A stretch of 64,000 nt of DNA from Armatimonadota bacterium (lineage in GTDB: Bacteria; Sysuimicrobiota; Sysuimicrobiia; Sysuimicrobiales; Humicultoraceae), in assembly GCA_031081715.1 (NCBI GenBank), contig JAVHMA010000016.1:1-64000 (forward strand), written 5' to 3'. The position numbers and the translations under genes are program-made. How positions within the stretch are numbered: position 1 is the stretch's first letter; each line of letters begins with the position of its first letter. Positions 8,362 to 17,143 of the stretch are shown one piece after another. The notes under the pieces were generated by a model. That model searched no databases, was not told the DNA's origin, and saw only the letters and a list, made by a program, of their open reading frames with translations.

Positions 8362-9897
8362 CTACCGCACCAGCCGCATATCGGCGATGCGGACCTCATC
8401 GTCCAGCCGGTTCCGCCACTGGATGCGGGCGGAGAGGCCGTAGATGAGATTCTGCTGCAGCAGGTAGATCGAGTACGGGTTTTCGTTCAGGATCTGCCAG
8501 ACCTGCTGGTACATCTCGTCGCGCGCGCGCTGGTCCACGGTGCCGTTCGCACGCGTCATCAGCTCGTCGATGCGCGGGTCACAGATCTTGCTAGAGGTGC
8601 CCCGGCACGTGATGTGCGCGATGATCCGGGAGCCGTCGAACCACTCGTTGGAGTTCCAGCCGTACTTGAGGTCGAAGGCGCCCGGCCGGTCGCCGGGGAT
8701 CCGTCCCAGGTTCTGGTAGGCGGTCCACTCGTGGAGCTGCACGCGCGCCTGGATACCGACCTGCGCGAGCTGCTGGGCCACGTACTCCGAAGTTTCCTCG
8801 CCCTTCAGGTAGCGGCCGATCGGCGTGTTGAGCACGACCGCGAAGCCCTGCGGGAAGCCGGCCTCGGCCAGGAGCTGACGGGCCCGCGCCGGGTCGTAGG
8901 GGAACGGGCGCAGGTTGGGGTTGAAACCCACCATGCCCGGGGAGAGGTGCTGGGACATGTTCGGTCGGGCGTGCCCCTGGTAGATGGTCCGCGCCAGGCG
9001 CTCCTTGTCCACCGCCAGGTTCATCGCGATCCGCACCCGCGGGTCGGCCATCTCGCGCTTGTGGGTGTTGAAGGCGATGTAGCTGTACTCGGGCGCCGGG
9101 TGCGAGACGTGCTTGGGCGCGAGCTGGATCTGCTCCGGGAGCAAGTCGAGGACGACGTCCACCTCGCCCGCCCGTAGCGCCAGCAGCTCGGTCTGCTTGT
9201 CCGGGATGATGCGGACGACCACCTCGCGGATCGTCGGCTTGGGCCCCCAGTAGTTGTCGTTGATCGCGATCCGCATCTCGCGGCCGCGCACCCACCCCAG
9301 GAACCGGTACGGCCCGGTGCCCACGGGCCGCCACGCGAAGTCCCGCTGCTGCGACGCCCGTGGCGGGACCATCGGGAGCGAGGTCATCTGGACCGGAAGC
9401 GTCGCGTTCACGCCGGAGGTAAGGACCTCCACCGTGTACTCGTCCACGACCCGCGCACCGGCGATGCCCACCGTGTAGGAGCCGCGCGTCGTGCGGTAGT
9501 TGCGGTCGATGATGCGGTTCACGCTGTAGGCCGCGACCTCGGCGTTGAACGGCTCGCCGTTGTGGAACGTGACTCCGCGCCGCAGCCGGAACCGCCAGGT
9601 CGTGGGGTTCACGGCCTCGTAGGACTCCGCGAGCAGCGGCACCAGCCGCCCGGTCCGGTCACGGTCGAGCAGGGTCTCGAAGATGTTCCCGCTCACCACG
9701 CGCGAGTGCCGGTCGTTGACGGCCTGCGCGTCGAGGGTCGCGGGCTCGGTCGTGATGGTGAGGACCACCGGGCGCGTTGCCGTCCCGGCGAAGGCGCCGC
9801 CGAGCTCCAGCCACGGCCCGATCGCCACGAGCGCCACCGCCAACCCGACCGCGGTCAGCACCGCGGCCCGCGGCAGCACGAGCTTGGACACTGGCAT
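8362..9897 (-). CDS. Peptide-type ABC transporter substrate-binding protein (family 5)
   Basis: A 511-residue extracytoplasmic binding protein (SBP_bac_5, DppA/OppA class). Residues 1-35 are a signal sequence (LPRAAVLTAVGLAVALVAIG, then GGAFAGTA); no lipobox cysteine is seen. The family pattern follows: TEPATLDAQ, LLAESYEAVNPTTWRFRLR, FHNGEPFNAE, GTGPYRFLGW, IAFNTHKREMADPRVRIAMN. The ATG at 9897 has GGGGGGTGA upstream. It is first in an operon with dppB-, dppC-, dppD- and dppF-like genes and may also be cotranscribed with the aromatic locus that ends 71 bases upstream. The aromatic neighbourhood leaves a non-peptide ligand possible. Confidence 0.93.
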   Translation of the reverse strand: MPVSKLVLPRAAVLTAVGLAVALVAIGPWLELGGAFAGTATRPVVLTITTEPATLDAQAVNDRHSRVVSGNIFETLLDRDRTGRLVPLLAESYEAVNPTTWRFRLRRGVTFHNGEPFNAEVAAYSVNRIIDRNYRTTRGSYTVGIAGARVVDEYTVEVLTSGVNATLPVQMTSLPMVPPRASQQRDFAWRPVGTGPYRFLGWVRGREMRIAINDNYWGPKPTIREVVVRIIPDKQTELLALRAGEVDVVLDLLPEQIQLAPKHVSHPAPEYSYIAFNTHKREMADPRVRIAMNLAVDKERLARTIYQGHARPNMSQHLSPGMVGFNPNLRPFPYDPARARQLLAEAGFPQGFAVVLNTPIGRYLKGEETSEYVAQQLAQVGIQARVQLHEWTAYQNLGRIPGDRPGAFDLKYGWNSNEWFDGSRIIAHITCRGTSSKICDPRIDELMTRANGTVDQRARDEMYQQVWQILNENPYSIYLLQQNLIYGLSARIQWRNRLDDEVRIADMRLVR

Positions 9898-9968
9898 CGT
9901 CACGTCACCCCCCCTTGAGGTGTCCTGCTGAATCGAGCGCCGTTCGATACCCATGGGCCCCGTCACGC

Positions 9969-10784
9969 TCAGAACTCCACGGTCGTGCTCTTCCACCGGG
10001 CGGCGCGTCGCTCGAGCGCCTTGAGCGACTCGCTGATCGCGGTGCCGATCAACAGCAGCGTGACGACCGGCACGAAGTACTTGGCGGTCTGGAACGTATT
10101 CCCGAACAGCGCCAGCAGGTGGCCCAGGCCCGTCAGCGCCGTGTAGAGCTCCGCGACCACGGTGCCGATGACCGCGAGCGCCGCACCGATGCGCAACCCG
10201 GTGACCACGTAGGGCAGCGCCGACGGGAGCATGATGTGGCGGAAGACCTGACTCTGCCGGGCGCCGAACGAGCGGGCGGCTTCGATGAGTCCCCAGTCGG
10301 TGTTCTGCACGCCCACATAGGTGTTGATGAGGATCGGGAAGACCGCTGTGAGCCAGACGATGACCACCTTGGCCTTGATGCCCAGCCCGAACCACAGCAC
10401 GATCAGGGGGATGAACGCGACCCGCGGCGTGGAGTTCATGGCGTGGACGAAGATCTCCAGGGTTTCACCGAACGGCCGGATGCCTCCCATCAGCACACCC
10501 AGCGAAACCCCGGTCAGGATCGCCAGGCTGTAGCCGCTGAACAGCACCGTCAGGCTGCTGGCGGTCGCGGCGAGGAGCTCACCGCTCCGCAGGAGCGCGA
10601 CGAACTGCGGCGCGACGGCGAGCGGCGAGGGTAGCAACAGCGCTCCCGCCGGGATCGACGCCACATGCCAGGCGCCCAGGATCATCCCCAGGGCGATCAG
10701 GCGCCAGGCGGTGACACCCAGCCGCCGGTGGCCGGCCGCGCGGACGCGCGGGGCGGGGAGAACCTGCGCGCGGTCAGTGCCCAT
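9969..10784 (-). CDS. SsuC/TauC-type ABC transporter permease
   Basis: A 271-residue inner-membrane permease of the nitrate/sulfonate/taurine/bicarbonate importer class. Six TM segments; the EAA loop is GLIEAARSFGARQSQVFRHIMLP, and STPRVAFIPLIVLWFGLG is the class signature. The ATG at 10784 overlaps the 3' end of the LigA-like gene by 11 bases. It works with the ATPase at 11066-11923 and the binding protein at 11952-13031. The aromatic genes around it suggest uptake of an aromatic acid or sulfonate, by inference. Confidence 0.9.
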   Translation of the reverse strand: MGTDRAQVLPAPRVRAAGHRRLGVTAWRLIALGMILGAWHVASIPAGALLLPSPLAVAPQFVALLRSGELLAATASSLTVLFSGYSLAILTGVSLGVLMGGIRPFGETLEIFVHAMNSTPRVAFIPLIVLWFGLGIKAKVVIVWLTAVFPILINTYVGVQNTDWGLIEAARSFGARQSQVFRHIMLPSALPYVVTGLRIGAALAVIGTVVAELYTALTGLGHLLALFGNTFQTAKYFVPVVTLLLIGTAISESLKALERRAARWKSTTVEF

Positions 10785-11088
10785 AGGCCTGGTCTCGCGC
10801 GCCCAAGTAGTAGTCGTAGAACGGGTTCGGCACACCCTGGAGCCGGGGCACGACCTCACGTACGTAGCGTTCCCGCGATCCAATCACGGTGGCGAAGTGG
10901 AACAGCAGGAGCGGGTGTGCGCCAAGCCGGTACAGCCTGACGAAGTCGGCGTGCTCGATCGCCCGGCGCTCCTCGGGATCGAGCGCCAGGCTGGCCAGCG
11001 CGCCGAAGTCGCCCGCGCGCACCGCGGCGCCGGCCTCACGGCTGGCGATCACACGGTGCAGGGCCTTACACAGGTCGTAGCTGCCCAT
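10774..11088 (-). CDS. LigA-like alpha subunit of an extradiol ring-cleavage dioxygenase
   Basis: A 104-residue protein resembling the small subunit of protocatechuate 4,5-dioxygenase (LigA). Recognisable features are YDLCKALHRVIA at the start, LALDPEERRAIEHADFVRLYRLGAHPLLLFHF in the middle, and a C-terminal GARDQAYGH-type end. In the family this subunit covers the active site of the catalytic LigB subunit. It is sandwiched between and overlaps both ABC genes (23 bases with the ATPase, 11 with the permease), an odd location about 2 kb from the LigB-like gene of the same operon. The start ATG 11088 was taken at the beginning of the conserved region. Confidence 0.82.
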   Translation of the reverse strand: MGSYDLCKALHRVIASREAGAAVRAGDFGALASLALDPEERRAIEHADFVRLYRLGAHPLLLFHFATVIGSRERYVREVVPRLQGVPNPFYDYYLGARDQAYGH

Positions 11089-11923
11089 GCGCCTCGTCGT
11101 CCCCCGGCCCCCCCAGCAACCAGGCAAACTCGGGTTGGTCCGCGACCATGCGGCGGATCCGCTCCCACAGATGCGCCCGCAACGCGACGAACTCGGACCG
11201 GGCGTGGAAGTCATACGTCCACCGGGGCCGCGGCAGCGGCACGGCCAGCACCTCTTCCACGGCCCCCGGCCGCGGCCGCATGAGGATCACCCGGTCCGCC
11301 AGGAACAGCGCCTCATCCAGACTGTGGGTGACGAAGACCACGGTCACCCGGTTCGCCTCCCAGATGCGACTGAGCGCGATCTGCATGAACTCACGGGTCT
11401 GCGCGTCCAGTGCCGCGAACGGCTCGTCCATGAACAAGATCTCCGGCCCCATCGCGAGTGCGCGGGCCAGGCCTACACGCTGCTGCATGCCGCCGGACAG
11501 CTCGTGCGGGTAGCGCTGCTCGAACCCAGCCAGGCCGACCATGCGGATGTACGTCGCCGCGCGCTGCCGCTGCTCGGCCGCGTCCTTGCCCTGGATCTCG
11601 AGGGGGAAACGCACGTTGTCGAGTACCGTCCGCCATGGCAGCAGCCGGTACGACTGGAACACGAAGCCGGCGTGCGGGCCTGGCACCGGTGGCCGCGTGC
11701 CGTCGATGAGAATCTGGCCGCGGTCGATCGGGATCAGCCCGCTCATCATCCGCAGCAGGGTCGTCTTGCCGCACCCCGACGGCCCCACCAGGCAGACGAA
11801 CTCGCCGGGCATCACCGCGAACGTAACGTCGCGCAACACCTCGATGCCGGCCGCCTGGCCCTGGTCGCCCCGGCCGAACCACTTCCCGACGGCACGGACA
11901 TCGATCTTGGGAATGGTGGTCAC
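11066..11923 (-). CDS. SsuB/TauB-type ABC transporter ATPase
   Basis: A 285-residue nitrate/sulfonate/taurine-class ATPase. Walker A GPSGCGKTT, Q-loop VFQSYRLLPWRTV, signature LSGGMQQRVGLARALA, Walker B ILFMDEPFAALD and H-loop VTHSLDEA are complete. The C-terminal end (WTYDFHARSEFVALRAHLWE) is typical of the SsuB/TauB branch. The start is GTG 11923, 28 bases after the binding-protein stop. The last 23 bases overlap the LigA-like gene. Confidence 0.92.
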   Translation of the reverse strand: MTTIPKIDVRAVGKWFGRGDQGQAAGIEVLRDVTFAVMPGEFVCLVGPSGCGKTTLLRMMSGLIPIDRGQILIDGTRPPVPGPHAGFVFQSYRLLPWRTVLDNVRFPLEIQGKDAAEQRQRAATYIRMVGLAGFEQRYPHELSGGMQQRVGLARALAMGPEILFMDEPFAALDAQTREFMQIALSRIWEANRVTVVFVTHSLDEALFLADRVILMRPRPGAVEEVLAVPLPRPRWTYDFHARSEFVALRAHLWERIRRMVADQPEFAWLLGGPGDDEAHGQLRPV

Positions 11924-11951
11924 CTCACCCGAGCCTCCCCGGCGCCCGGCC

Positions 11952-13031
11952 CTACCGGATCTGCCGCCCGGGACTGTCGAACCGCCCGTACACGCCGATC
12001 TCCTTCAGCACCGCGTCGAGGAACCGCGTATCCGCCCAGTCCCACACCGGGATTTTGGGCACCTGTTTGAAGTCATCGGTCTGGTAGAGGAAGTCGGCGG
12101 TCCGCACGTACTCGCCGAGGTTCATCAGCCCGTTGACCGCCCACGATGTCCGGTAGATGTCCCACAGGTCGCCGAGCTCCGGCCGGCCGATGTCGGTGCG
12201 ACGCCTGGCTATGGCGTCCACCCAGGCCGCCTTGTTCTCGGCGAAGTGCCGGCTGGCCTTGACGATCGCCGCGGTGAACGCGCGCACGACCTCGGGCCGC
12301 TCCCGCGCGGTCCGGAGCGTCACCGCGTTCACCTTCTGCACCAGGGGCGCGGCGTTGTGAAACGCCTCGTGGTCGAGCAGGACCTTGATGGTGCGGGCGG
12401 TCCGCACGGTCATCCATGTGCCGACCGAGAACGTCGTGGCGTCCACGCGGCCGGCCACCACCGCCTGCGCGCGCACCGACGGCGCCCCGACGCCGACGAA
12501 CCGCAGCTCGTTAGCGCCGATGCCGTGTTGCGCCAGCACGAGCTCGGTGAGCGAGTAGTCCAGGCTGCCCAGGCGCGCAACCGCGTAGGTCCTGCCTCGC
12601 AGGTCTGCCACGGCGCTCAGGTCCGGCCGCGAGACGATCTGGAAGTACAGCCGGGCGTCGGGCGAGTGGATCGCGCGCAAATCCAGGCTCCGGGTCGCGA
12701 CGAGCCGGATGACCTCCTCGGTCGCCACGTTGCCGATGTCGAGCTCGCCGGTGCGCAGCGCCGTGAGGATCGGCGGCGTCCCCTGGACCTCCACCACGTC
12801 GACGTCGAGCCCCTCGCGCTCGTAGAAGCCCAGGTCTTTGGCGAGCCAGAGCACCGAGTTGGGCAACAGCGCGACCGGCGTCGAGGCGACCCCCAGCCGC
12901 AGGCGGATCAGCCGCGGCGCCGCCGCGCCCTCCTGGGGCACGAGCAGGCCTGCGACCCACGCGAGACAGACCACCGCCAGCACCATCACCCACACCGCCC
13001 GGGCGCTCCTCCTGCGCGACATCGTCGTCAC
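11952..13031 (-). CDS. SsuA/NMT1-type ABC transporter substrate-binding protein
   Basis: A 359-residue extracytoplasmic binding protein. The N-terminal signal sequence has a basic n-region and the core VWVMVLAVVCLAWVAGLLV. The mature fold has LGVASTPVALLPNSVLWLAKDLGFYEREGLDVDVVEV and GELDIGNVATEEVIRL, typical of SsuA/NMT1-like proteins. The GTG start at 13031 is preceded by GAGGAG. It is the ligand-capturing component for the ATPase and permease downstream. Ligand unknown; an aromatic carboxylate or sulfonate is the contextual guess. Confidence 0.9.
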   Translation of the reverse strand: MTTMSRRRSARAVWVMVLAVVCLAWVAGLLVPQEGAAAPRLIRLRLGVASTPVALLPNSVLWLAKDLGFYEREGLDVDVVEVQGTPPILTALRTGELDIGNVATEEVIRLVATRSLDLRAIHSPDARLYFQIVSRPDLSAVADLRGRTYAVARLGSLDYSLTELVLAQHGIGANELRFVGVGAPSVRAQAVVAGRVDATTFSVGTWMTVRTARTIKVLLDHEAFHNAAPLVQKVNAVTLRTARERPEVVRAFTAAIVKASRHFAENKAAWVDAIARRRTDIGRPELGDLWDIYRTSWAVNGLMNLGEYVRTADFLYQTDDFKQVPKIPVWDWADTRFLDAVLKEIGVYGRFDSPGRQIR

Positions 13032-13061
13032 TGCTCCTCACCTCCGCCGGGTCCGCTCTGT

Positions 13062-13892
13062 TTACGACCACCACCACGCCGCAAACGGGCACGCGCCCCA
13101 CGCCGGGACCTGATGGAACTCCAACAGGTCCGGCGGCCGGGTGCCCACCACGCCGAGCAGCATGTCGTAGTTGAGGAACTCCACGGTGGAGTTGCCGGCG
13201 GCGTACAGCCGCTCGACCGTGATCGCCAGCAGATCGTCCACGCGGCCGGCCCGCATCAGCTCGAGCACGGCCCGGTCGAAAGCCTCATCGCGCTGCCCCA
13301 TTCGCGGTCCGCCGACGTCCAGCGAAAGGTTGAATGACGCGATCACCGCTACCCGCGCGTCGTCGGGCCGCTCGCGCACGGCACGGTGGATGAGCGCACC
13401 CACCTCGTAGAAGCGGTGCGGCGAGGGCAGCGGGTAGACGAACAGGTTGGTGAAGATCGGGACGATCGGCAGGTCGGCCTCGGGCCGCAGGCCCGCGAGC
13501 GGCACGCAGAACGCGTGGTCCAGGTCGAACTCGCGCGCCTGCGCCAGGTCGATGTTCCCCCTAAGGCCCGCCTCCAGCAGGTGACCGGCGAGCCCGACGT
13601 CCACGACCGCCTCGTAGCGCGGGATGCGCATGATCTCGGCCTCGTACCACAGCGGGCCCCGGGCGCGGGGCGCCAGGCCCACGCAGAACGGCGAGACATG
13701 GTCGAGAAAGAAGGTGTCCAGGTGGTCGTCGCCGATGACGATCAGCCGGTCAGGGCGCGCCTCGGCCAGTCGGCGGCGGAGCGCGTCGAAGACCGCGTCG
13801 AGGGCCTCCCGCGAGGCACCATCCGCCGCGTCGCGGTTCCAGAAGATGCGCGGGTTGTGCGTCGTCGCGATCGCCGCGACCACGGTCCCCAT
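13062..13892 (-). CDS. LigB-like catalytic subunit of an extradiol dioxygenase, catalytic His apparently replaced
   Basis: A 276-residue class III extradiol dioxygenase-like protein. His12 (ATTHNPR), His57 (GDDHLDTF) and Glu238 (TVEFLNYD) fall where LigB of protocatechuate 4,5-dioxygenase has its iron ligands (H12, H61, E242). The region that usually reads GGLSH, holding the acid-base His195, reads FNLSLDVGG here, so the catalytic His seems to be Leu191. The protein also contains EFDLDHAFCVPL. It may cleave a different substrate, act by another proton donor, or have another reaction. ATG 13892; same operon as the LigA-like and Rieske genes. Confidence 0.85.
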   Translation of the reverse strand: MGTVVAAIATTHNPRIFWNRDAADGASREALDAVFDALRRRLAEARPDRLIVIGDDHLDTFFLDHVSPFCVGLAPRARGPLWYEAEIMRIPRYEAVVDVGLAGHLLEAGLRGNIDLAQAREFDLDHAFCVPLAGLRPEADLPIVPIFTNLFVYPLPSPHRFYEVGALIHRAVRERPDDARVAVIASFNLSLDVGGPRMGQRDEAFDRAVLELMRAGRVDDLLAITVERLYAAGNSTVEFLNYDMLLGVVGTRPPDLLEFHQVPAWGACPFAAWWWS

Positions 13893-13924
13893 CCGCCGCC
13901 TCTGGCGCTCCCGCCCTCGCCGTC

Positions 13925-15169
13925 TCAGAGCGTGATCGGCCGCGCCTGGGCCCGGTGCGCCTGCCGCTCGGCCTCGGTGATCCACCGCTCGTAGGCGGTG
14001 ATCTCGATCAGCTCGTTCTGCGCCGGGTCGCGCACGGTGCCGATCGGATCGCGCCCAGCCCGCACCTTCTCCACCTCGCGCAGGTACATCGTCCGCAGCA
14101 CGAACATGCCGAAGTCGCCCTGCGGGTGCAGGTACTCCTTCTCGCGTTCGACGATCGGGCCGAGGCTGTCGATCAGGGTGGCGTCCTCGGTCGCGACGAA
14201 CCGCGGGATCGTGTACCCGAGGGTCACCGACCCGTCCTCGTTGCGGTGCTTGTACTCCTTGTAGGGCTCCACCGTGACCGCCTTCCACACCGGCGGCAAC
14301 GGGTCGCGCACAAACCGCCCGGGGTTGTCCGCGGGCTTGAGTGTGCAGCGCAGAATGAGCGTGGTCGTGTCGTCGATCGGCACGCTCCACCGCGCGCTCA
14401 TCAACGGTGTCCCCGCCGAGCCTTCCACGTAGCGCCCCGGTGTGCCGCCGCAGCTGATGCCCGGGAACAGCAGGTGGTGCTCCCGGTAGTTCCACCGGCC
14501 GTCCCGTTCCGGCCGGTAGGCCTTGTGAACCAGGCCCCACGGCGTCTCCTCGAAGAACATGTCGGGCTCGACGTCGAGGCCCTCCAGCGAGGTGCCGCCG
14601 TGCGTGTAGGCGACGTGCAGGGGGTCCATGCCGTTCTCTACGCACTGGAGCCAGTTGCAGTTCGAGATGCCGGTGATCTTCGCGTGGCGCTCGCCCGGCG
14701 CGGCCAGGAATTGGAAGCGGGGCAATAGCGGCGCCGGCTGCGGCCCCAGGTAGGCGAAGATCAGCCCCCCGAGCTCCTGCACCGGGTAGGCCAGGTGCTG
14801 CACGCCCGCCATGTAGGCCTCGGGGTCCGGTACCTCCTTTGGCACGTAGACGAGCTTCCCGGCGACGTCGAAGGTGAAGCCGTGGTAGCGACAGCGCAGG
14901 TCCTCGCCCACGACGTTCCCCAGGCAGAGGTTCGCGCGTCGGTGCGGGCAGTAAGCGCCCAGCAGGCCGGCCTTGCCGCTCTTGCCCCGGAACAGCACCA
15001 GGTCTTCGCCGAGGACGCGGATGAACGTCGGCTTCTCCTTGAGGTCCGCGGAGACCCCCACGGGCCACCAGTAGCGCCGCAGCAGCTCGCCCATCGGCGT
15101 GCCGGGCCCCACCCGGGTCAGGATCTCGTTCTCTTCCTTCGTCGTGCCGCGCAGCTGGAGCATTTTCAT
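13925..15169 (-). CDS. Rieske non-heme iron oxygenase, phthalate 4,5-dioxygenase type
   Basis: A 414-residue oxygenase component. Its N-terminus has LTRVGPGTPMGELLRRYWWP, characteristic of the phthalate-4,5-dioxygenase/vanillate-demethylase branch. Rieske [2Fe-2S] ligands are in CPHRRANLC and CRYHGFTFD (residues ~75-100). The mononuclear iron site is NGMDPLHVAYTH near residue 185. It would hydroxylate or O/N-dealkylate an aromatic ring and needs a reductase, which is not in the window. ATG 15169 chosen (a second Met lies two codons on). The LigA/LigB genes in the same operon make ring hydroxylation before cleavage the likely role. Confidence 0.92.
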   Translation of the reverse strand: MKMLQLRGTTKEENEILTRVGPGTPMGELLRRYWWPVGVSADLKEKPTFIRVLGEDLVLFRGKSGKAGLLGAYCPHRRANLCLGNVVGEDLRCRYHGFTFDVAGKLVYVPKEVPDPEAYMAGVQHLAYPVQELGGLIFAYLGPQPAPLLPRFQFLAAPGERHAKITGISNCNWLQCVENGMDPLHVAYTHGGTSLEGLDVEPDMFFEETPWGLVHKAYRPERDGRWNYREHHLLFPGISCGGTPGRYVEGSAGTPLMSARWSVPIDDTTTLILRCTLKPADNPGRFVRDPLPPVWKAVTVEPYKEYKHRNEDGSVTLGYTIPRFVATEDATLIDSLGPIVEREKEYLHPQGDFGMFVLRTMYLREVEKVRAGRDPIGTVRDPAQNELIEITAYERWITEAERQAHRAQARPITL

Positions 15170-15204
15170 CGGTACGCCTCCACGGGAAAGCGGATCTCCG
15201 TCGG

Positions 15205-16179
15205 CTACACCGCGGCCGGGGCGGCGTCGAGCGCCGGGTCCCACGACCGCAGCAGCCGCAGGTCGTGCATGGCTTCCTTCAGGAAGGTGAAGTTGTAGTA
15301 GGCGTGGATCGGCCGCGGGGGCAGGTTCCACTCGCGGGTGTAGATCTCCACCTTGCGTTCGTAGGGTTCCGGGGTCGTCGGTGGGACCCAGTCGTCGTGG
15401 CAGATCGTCCACACCTCGGCGGCGCGCTCGCGGGTCATTCGGGCGTCGTGCCGCAGCACACAGTCCAGCGTCTCCTCCCGGTTCTGCCGCGCGAACTCCA
15501 CGCCCCGCAGCACCGCGCGCACCATCCCGCGGACCACGTCGGGGTGCCGCTCGATGACCTCGGGCGAGGTGCCGATCCCGGCCTCCGGCAGCTCGAGCAG
15601 GTCGCGCGCTGAGGCCAGGCGTCGGCCGCCCATCGCCACGGCCTCGTTCCAGTGCGGCGGGTCGCAGCAGACCGCGTCGAGTTCCCCGCGGTCGAACAGC
15701 GCCAGGCGGTAGCGCTCCGTGTCCGGCGGCTGGCCCCGGCTGTCCACCCAAGTCAGCTCCGCGGGGTCCACCCCGAAGTGCCGGAGCGCGATCTTGGCGT
15801 CAATGCCCGACCCGCCCTTGAAGTCCGCCCCGATCCGGCGGCCGCGCAGGGCCGCGTGGTCAGCGATCTCGGGCCGGGCCACCAGGACGTGCGCGGTGTA
15901 CCGCGCCACGGAGATGACGTTGACTTCCTGGTCGCTGCGATCGCGGCCTTCCAGGACCGAGCGGAAGGGCCCGGACCCACACGGCGACGCGAAGACCAGC
16001 CGGCCTTCTCGCCGCCACTGGAACCGGGGGTGCTCGCCCTGGGAGCGGAAGACCGCGGCAACGTCGACCTCGAGCCCCTCCTCCCGGAAGAACCCCTTGT
16101 CCAGGGCGACCCACAGCGGGGTCAGATTGATGGGGAACGCTGGAACGAAGACGACAACAGGAGCCCGCAACGCGCCCAC
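15205..16179 (-). CDS. NMT1/THI5-fold protein without signal peptide (binding protein or decarboxylase-like enzyme)
   Basis: A 324-residue protein of the periplasmic-binding-protein fold (LTPLWVALDKGFFREEGLEVDV near the N-terminus). It starts directly in the fold with no signal peptide. It should therefore be cytoplasmic, unlike the secreted binding protein at 11952-13031. THI5-type pyrimidine synthases and 4,5-dihydroxyphthalate decarboxylase are, to my knowledge, enzymes with related folds that are often mis-annotated as transport proteins. Since the next gene is a phthalate-dioxygenase-type Rieske oxygenase and LigAB-like subunits follow, an enzymatic role is attractive but unproven. GTG 16179 with GGAAGG upstream; first gene of the minus-strand operon. 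Confidence 0.75.
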   Translation of the reverse strand: MGALRAPVVVFVPAFPINLTPLWVALDKGFFREEGLEVDVAAVFRSQGEHPRFQWRREGRLVFASPCGSGPFRSVLEGRDRSDQEVNVISVARYTAHVLVARPEIADHAALRGRRIGADFKGGSGIDAKIALRHFGVDPAELTWVDSRGQPPDTERYRLALFDRGELDAVCCDPPHWNEAVAMGGRRLASARDLLELPEAGIGTSPEVIERHPDVVRGMVRAVLRGVEFARQNREETLDCVLRHDARMTRERAAEVWTICHDDWVPPTTPEPYERKVEIYTREWNLPPRPIHAYYNFTFLKEAMHDLRLLRSWDPALDAAPAAV

Positions 16180-16265
16180 AGAACACCTTCCCTGTGCACC
16201 CGGCCGGCTGGCGGTGGCCCGGGTACTCGCTGGTCAGGACTTTGGATGCAGTATACGATGCGCGG

Positions 16266-17093
16266 ATGGGTCTTCCTCCTTTGACGGCCGGCCAGTTCGT
16301 GGAGGCCGCGGGGATCCGGACCTTCTACCTGCGGGCGGGGCACGGCCCGGCCGTGCTCCTGATCCACGGCGCCGGCCCGGGCGCCTGCGCCCAGGTCGTC
16401 TGGAAGCCCACGATCCAGCCGCTGGCCGAGGCCGGCTTTGCGGTGTACGCGTACGACCAGCCGGGGTTCGGGCACAGCGCGAGCCCGGCGGACCACGGCA
16501 TGGAGTTCCGCGTAACCCATGCCCGGGCGGTCATCGCCGCGCTCGGCCTGGGCCGCGTGCACCTAGTCGGCAGCTCGATGGGCGCCTACATCGCCGCGCG
16601 CCTCGCGCTGGAGGAACCCCGGGCAGGCCGGCTCGTGCTGGTGGCCAGCAGCACGCTGGCACCCGCGGGCTCGGAGGCGGCCGCGACGCGGGCGCGCGCG
16701 CATGCCCAGGAGCTGCGTGACTTCGCCCCGAGCCGCGAGGCGATCCGCACGCTCACGCTGAGCACGGTCTTCAACCAGGCACTGGTGACCGACGAGCTCG
16801 TCGAGGAGCGGCTGGCGATGAGCCTGGGCCCACGGCAGGAGGCGCACGCGATGCGGCGGCAGGCCGGCCGGCCGCGGCCGCTAGACAGCGAGCTGGCGCG
16901 CCTGGCCACGCCGACCCTGATCGTCTGGGGCCGCAACGACGCGGGCGCCGCGGTCGAGCGCGCCCCGCTGCTGCAGGCCTTGATCCCGGGCTCCGAGCTG
17001 CACGTCTTCGACCGCGCCGGGCACTGGGTGCAGTGGGATCAGGCCGCGCGGTTCGTCACGCTGGTCGCCGGGTTCCTTCGCGAAAACTCCTAG
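16266..17093 (+). CDS. Alpha/beta hydrolase, MhpC/BphD-like (meta-cleavage product hydrolase)
   Basis: A 275-residue alpha/beta hydrolase. The oxyanion motif HGAGPGACA is the version found in C-C bond hydrolases such as BphD and MhpC. The nucleophile elbow is GSSMGAY (Ser near residue 105), the acid is probably in IVWGRNDAG, and the catalytic His lies in RAGHWVQWD. In the family it splits ring-opened vinylogous diketones from extradiol cleavage. It is divergent from the oxygenase operon and leads a plus-strand group with AspDH-family and MFS genes. TATACG at 16252-16257 lies nine bases before ATG 16266, suggesting a very short or absent leader. Confidence 0.88.
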   Translation: MGLPPLTAGQFVEAAGIRTFYLRAGHGPAVLLIHGAGPGACAQVVWKPTIQPLAEAGFAVYAYDQPGFGHSASPADHGMEFRVTHARAVIAALGLGRVHLVGSSMGAYIAARLALEEPRAGRLVLVASSTLAPAGSEAAATRARAHAQELRDFAPSREAIRTLTLSTVFNQALVTDELVEERLAMSLGPRQEAHAMRRQAGRPRPLDSELARLATPTLIVWGRNDAGAAVERAPLLQALIPGSELHVFDRAGHWVQWDQAARFVTLVAGFLRENS

Positions 17094-17143
17094 CGCGACC
17101 GGATCAGGGCGATTTGGCCGCAATCAGAAGGGACGGATGCCAG

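Noticed and set aside
11541-13337. A ~598-codon plus-strand open frame opposite the SsuABC-like and LigB-like genes
   Set aside because: Antisense shadow of recognised genes, no domains, atypical composition.
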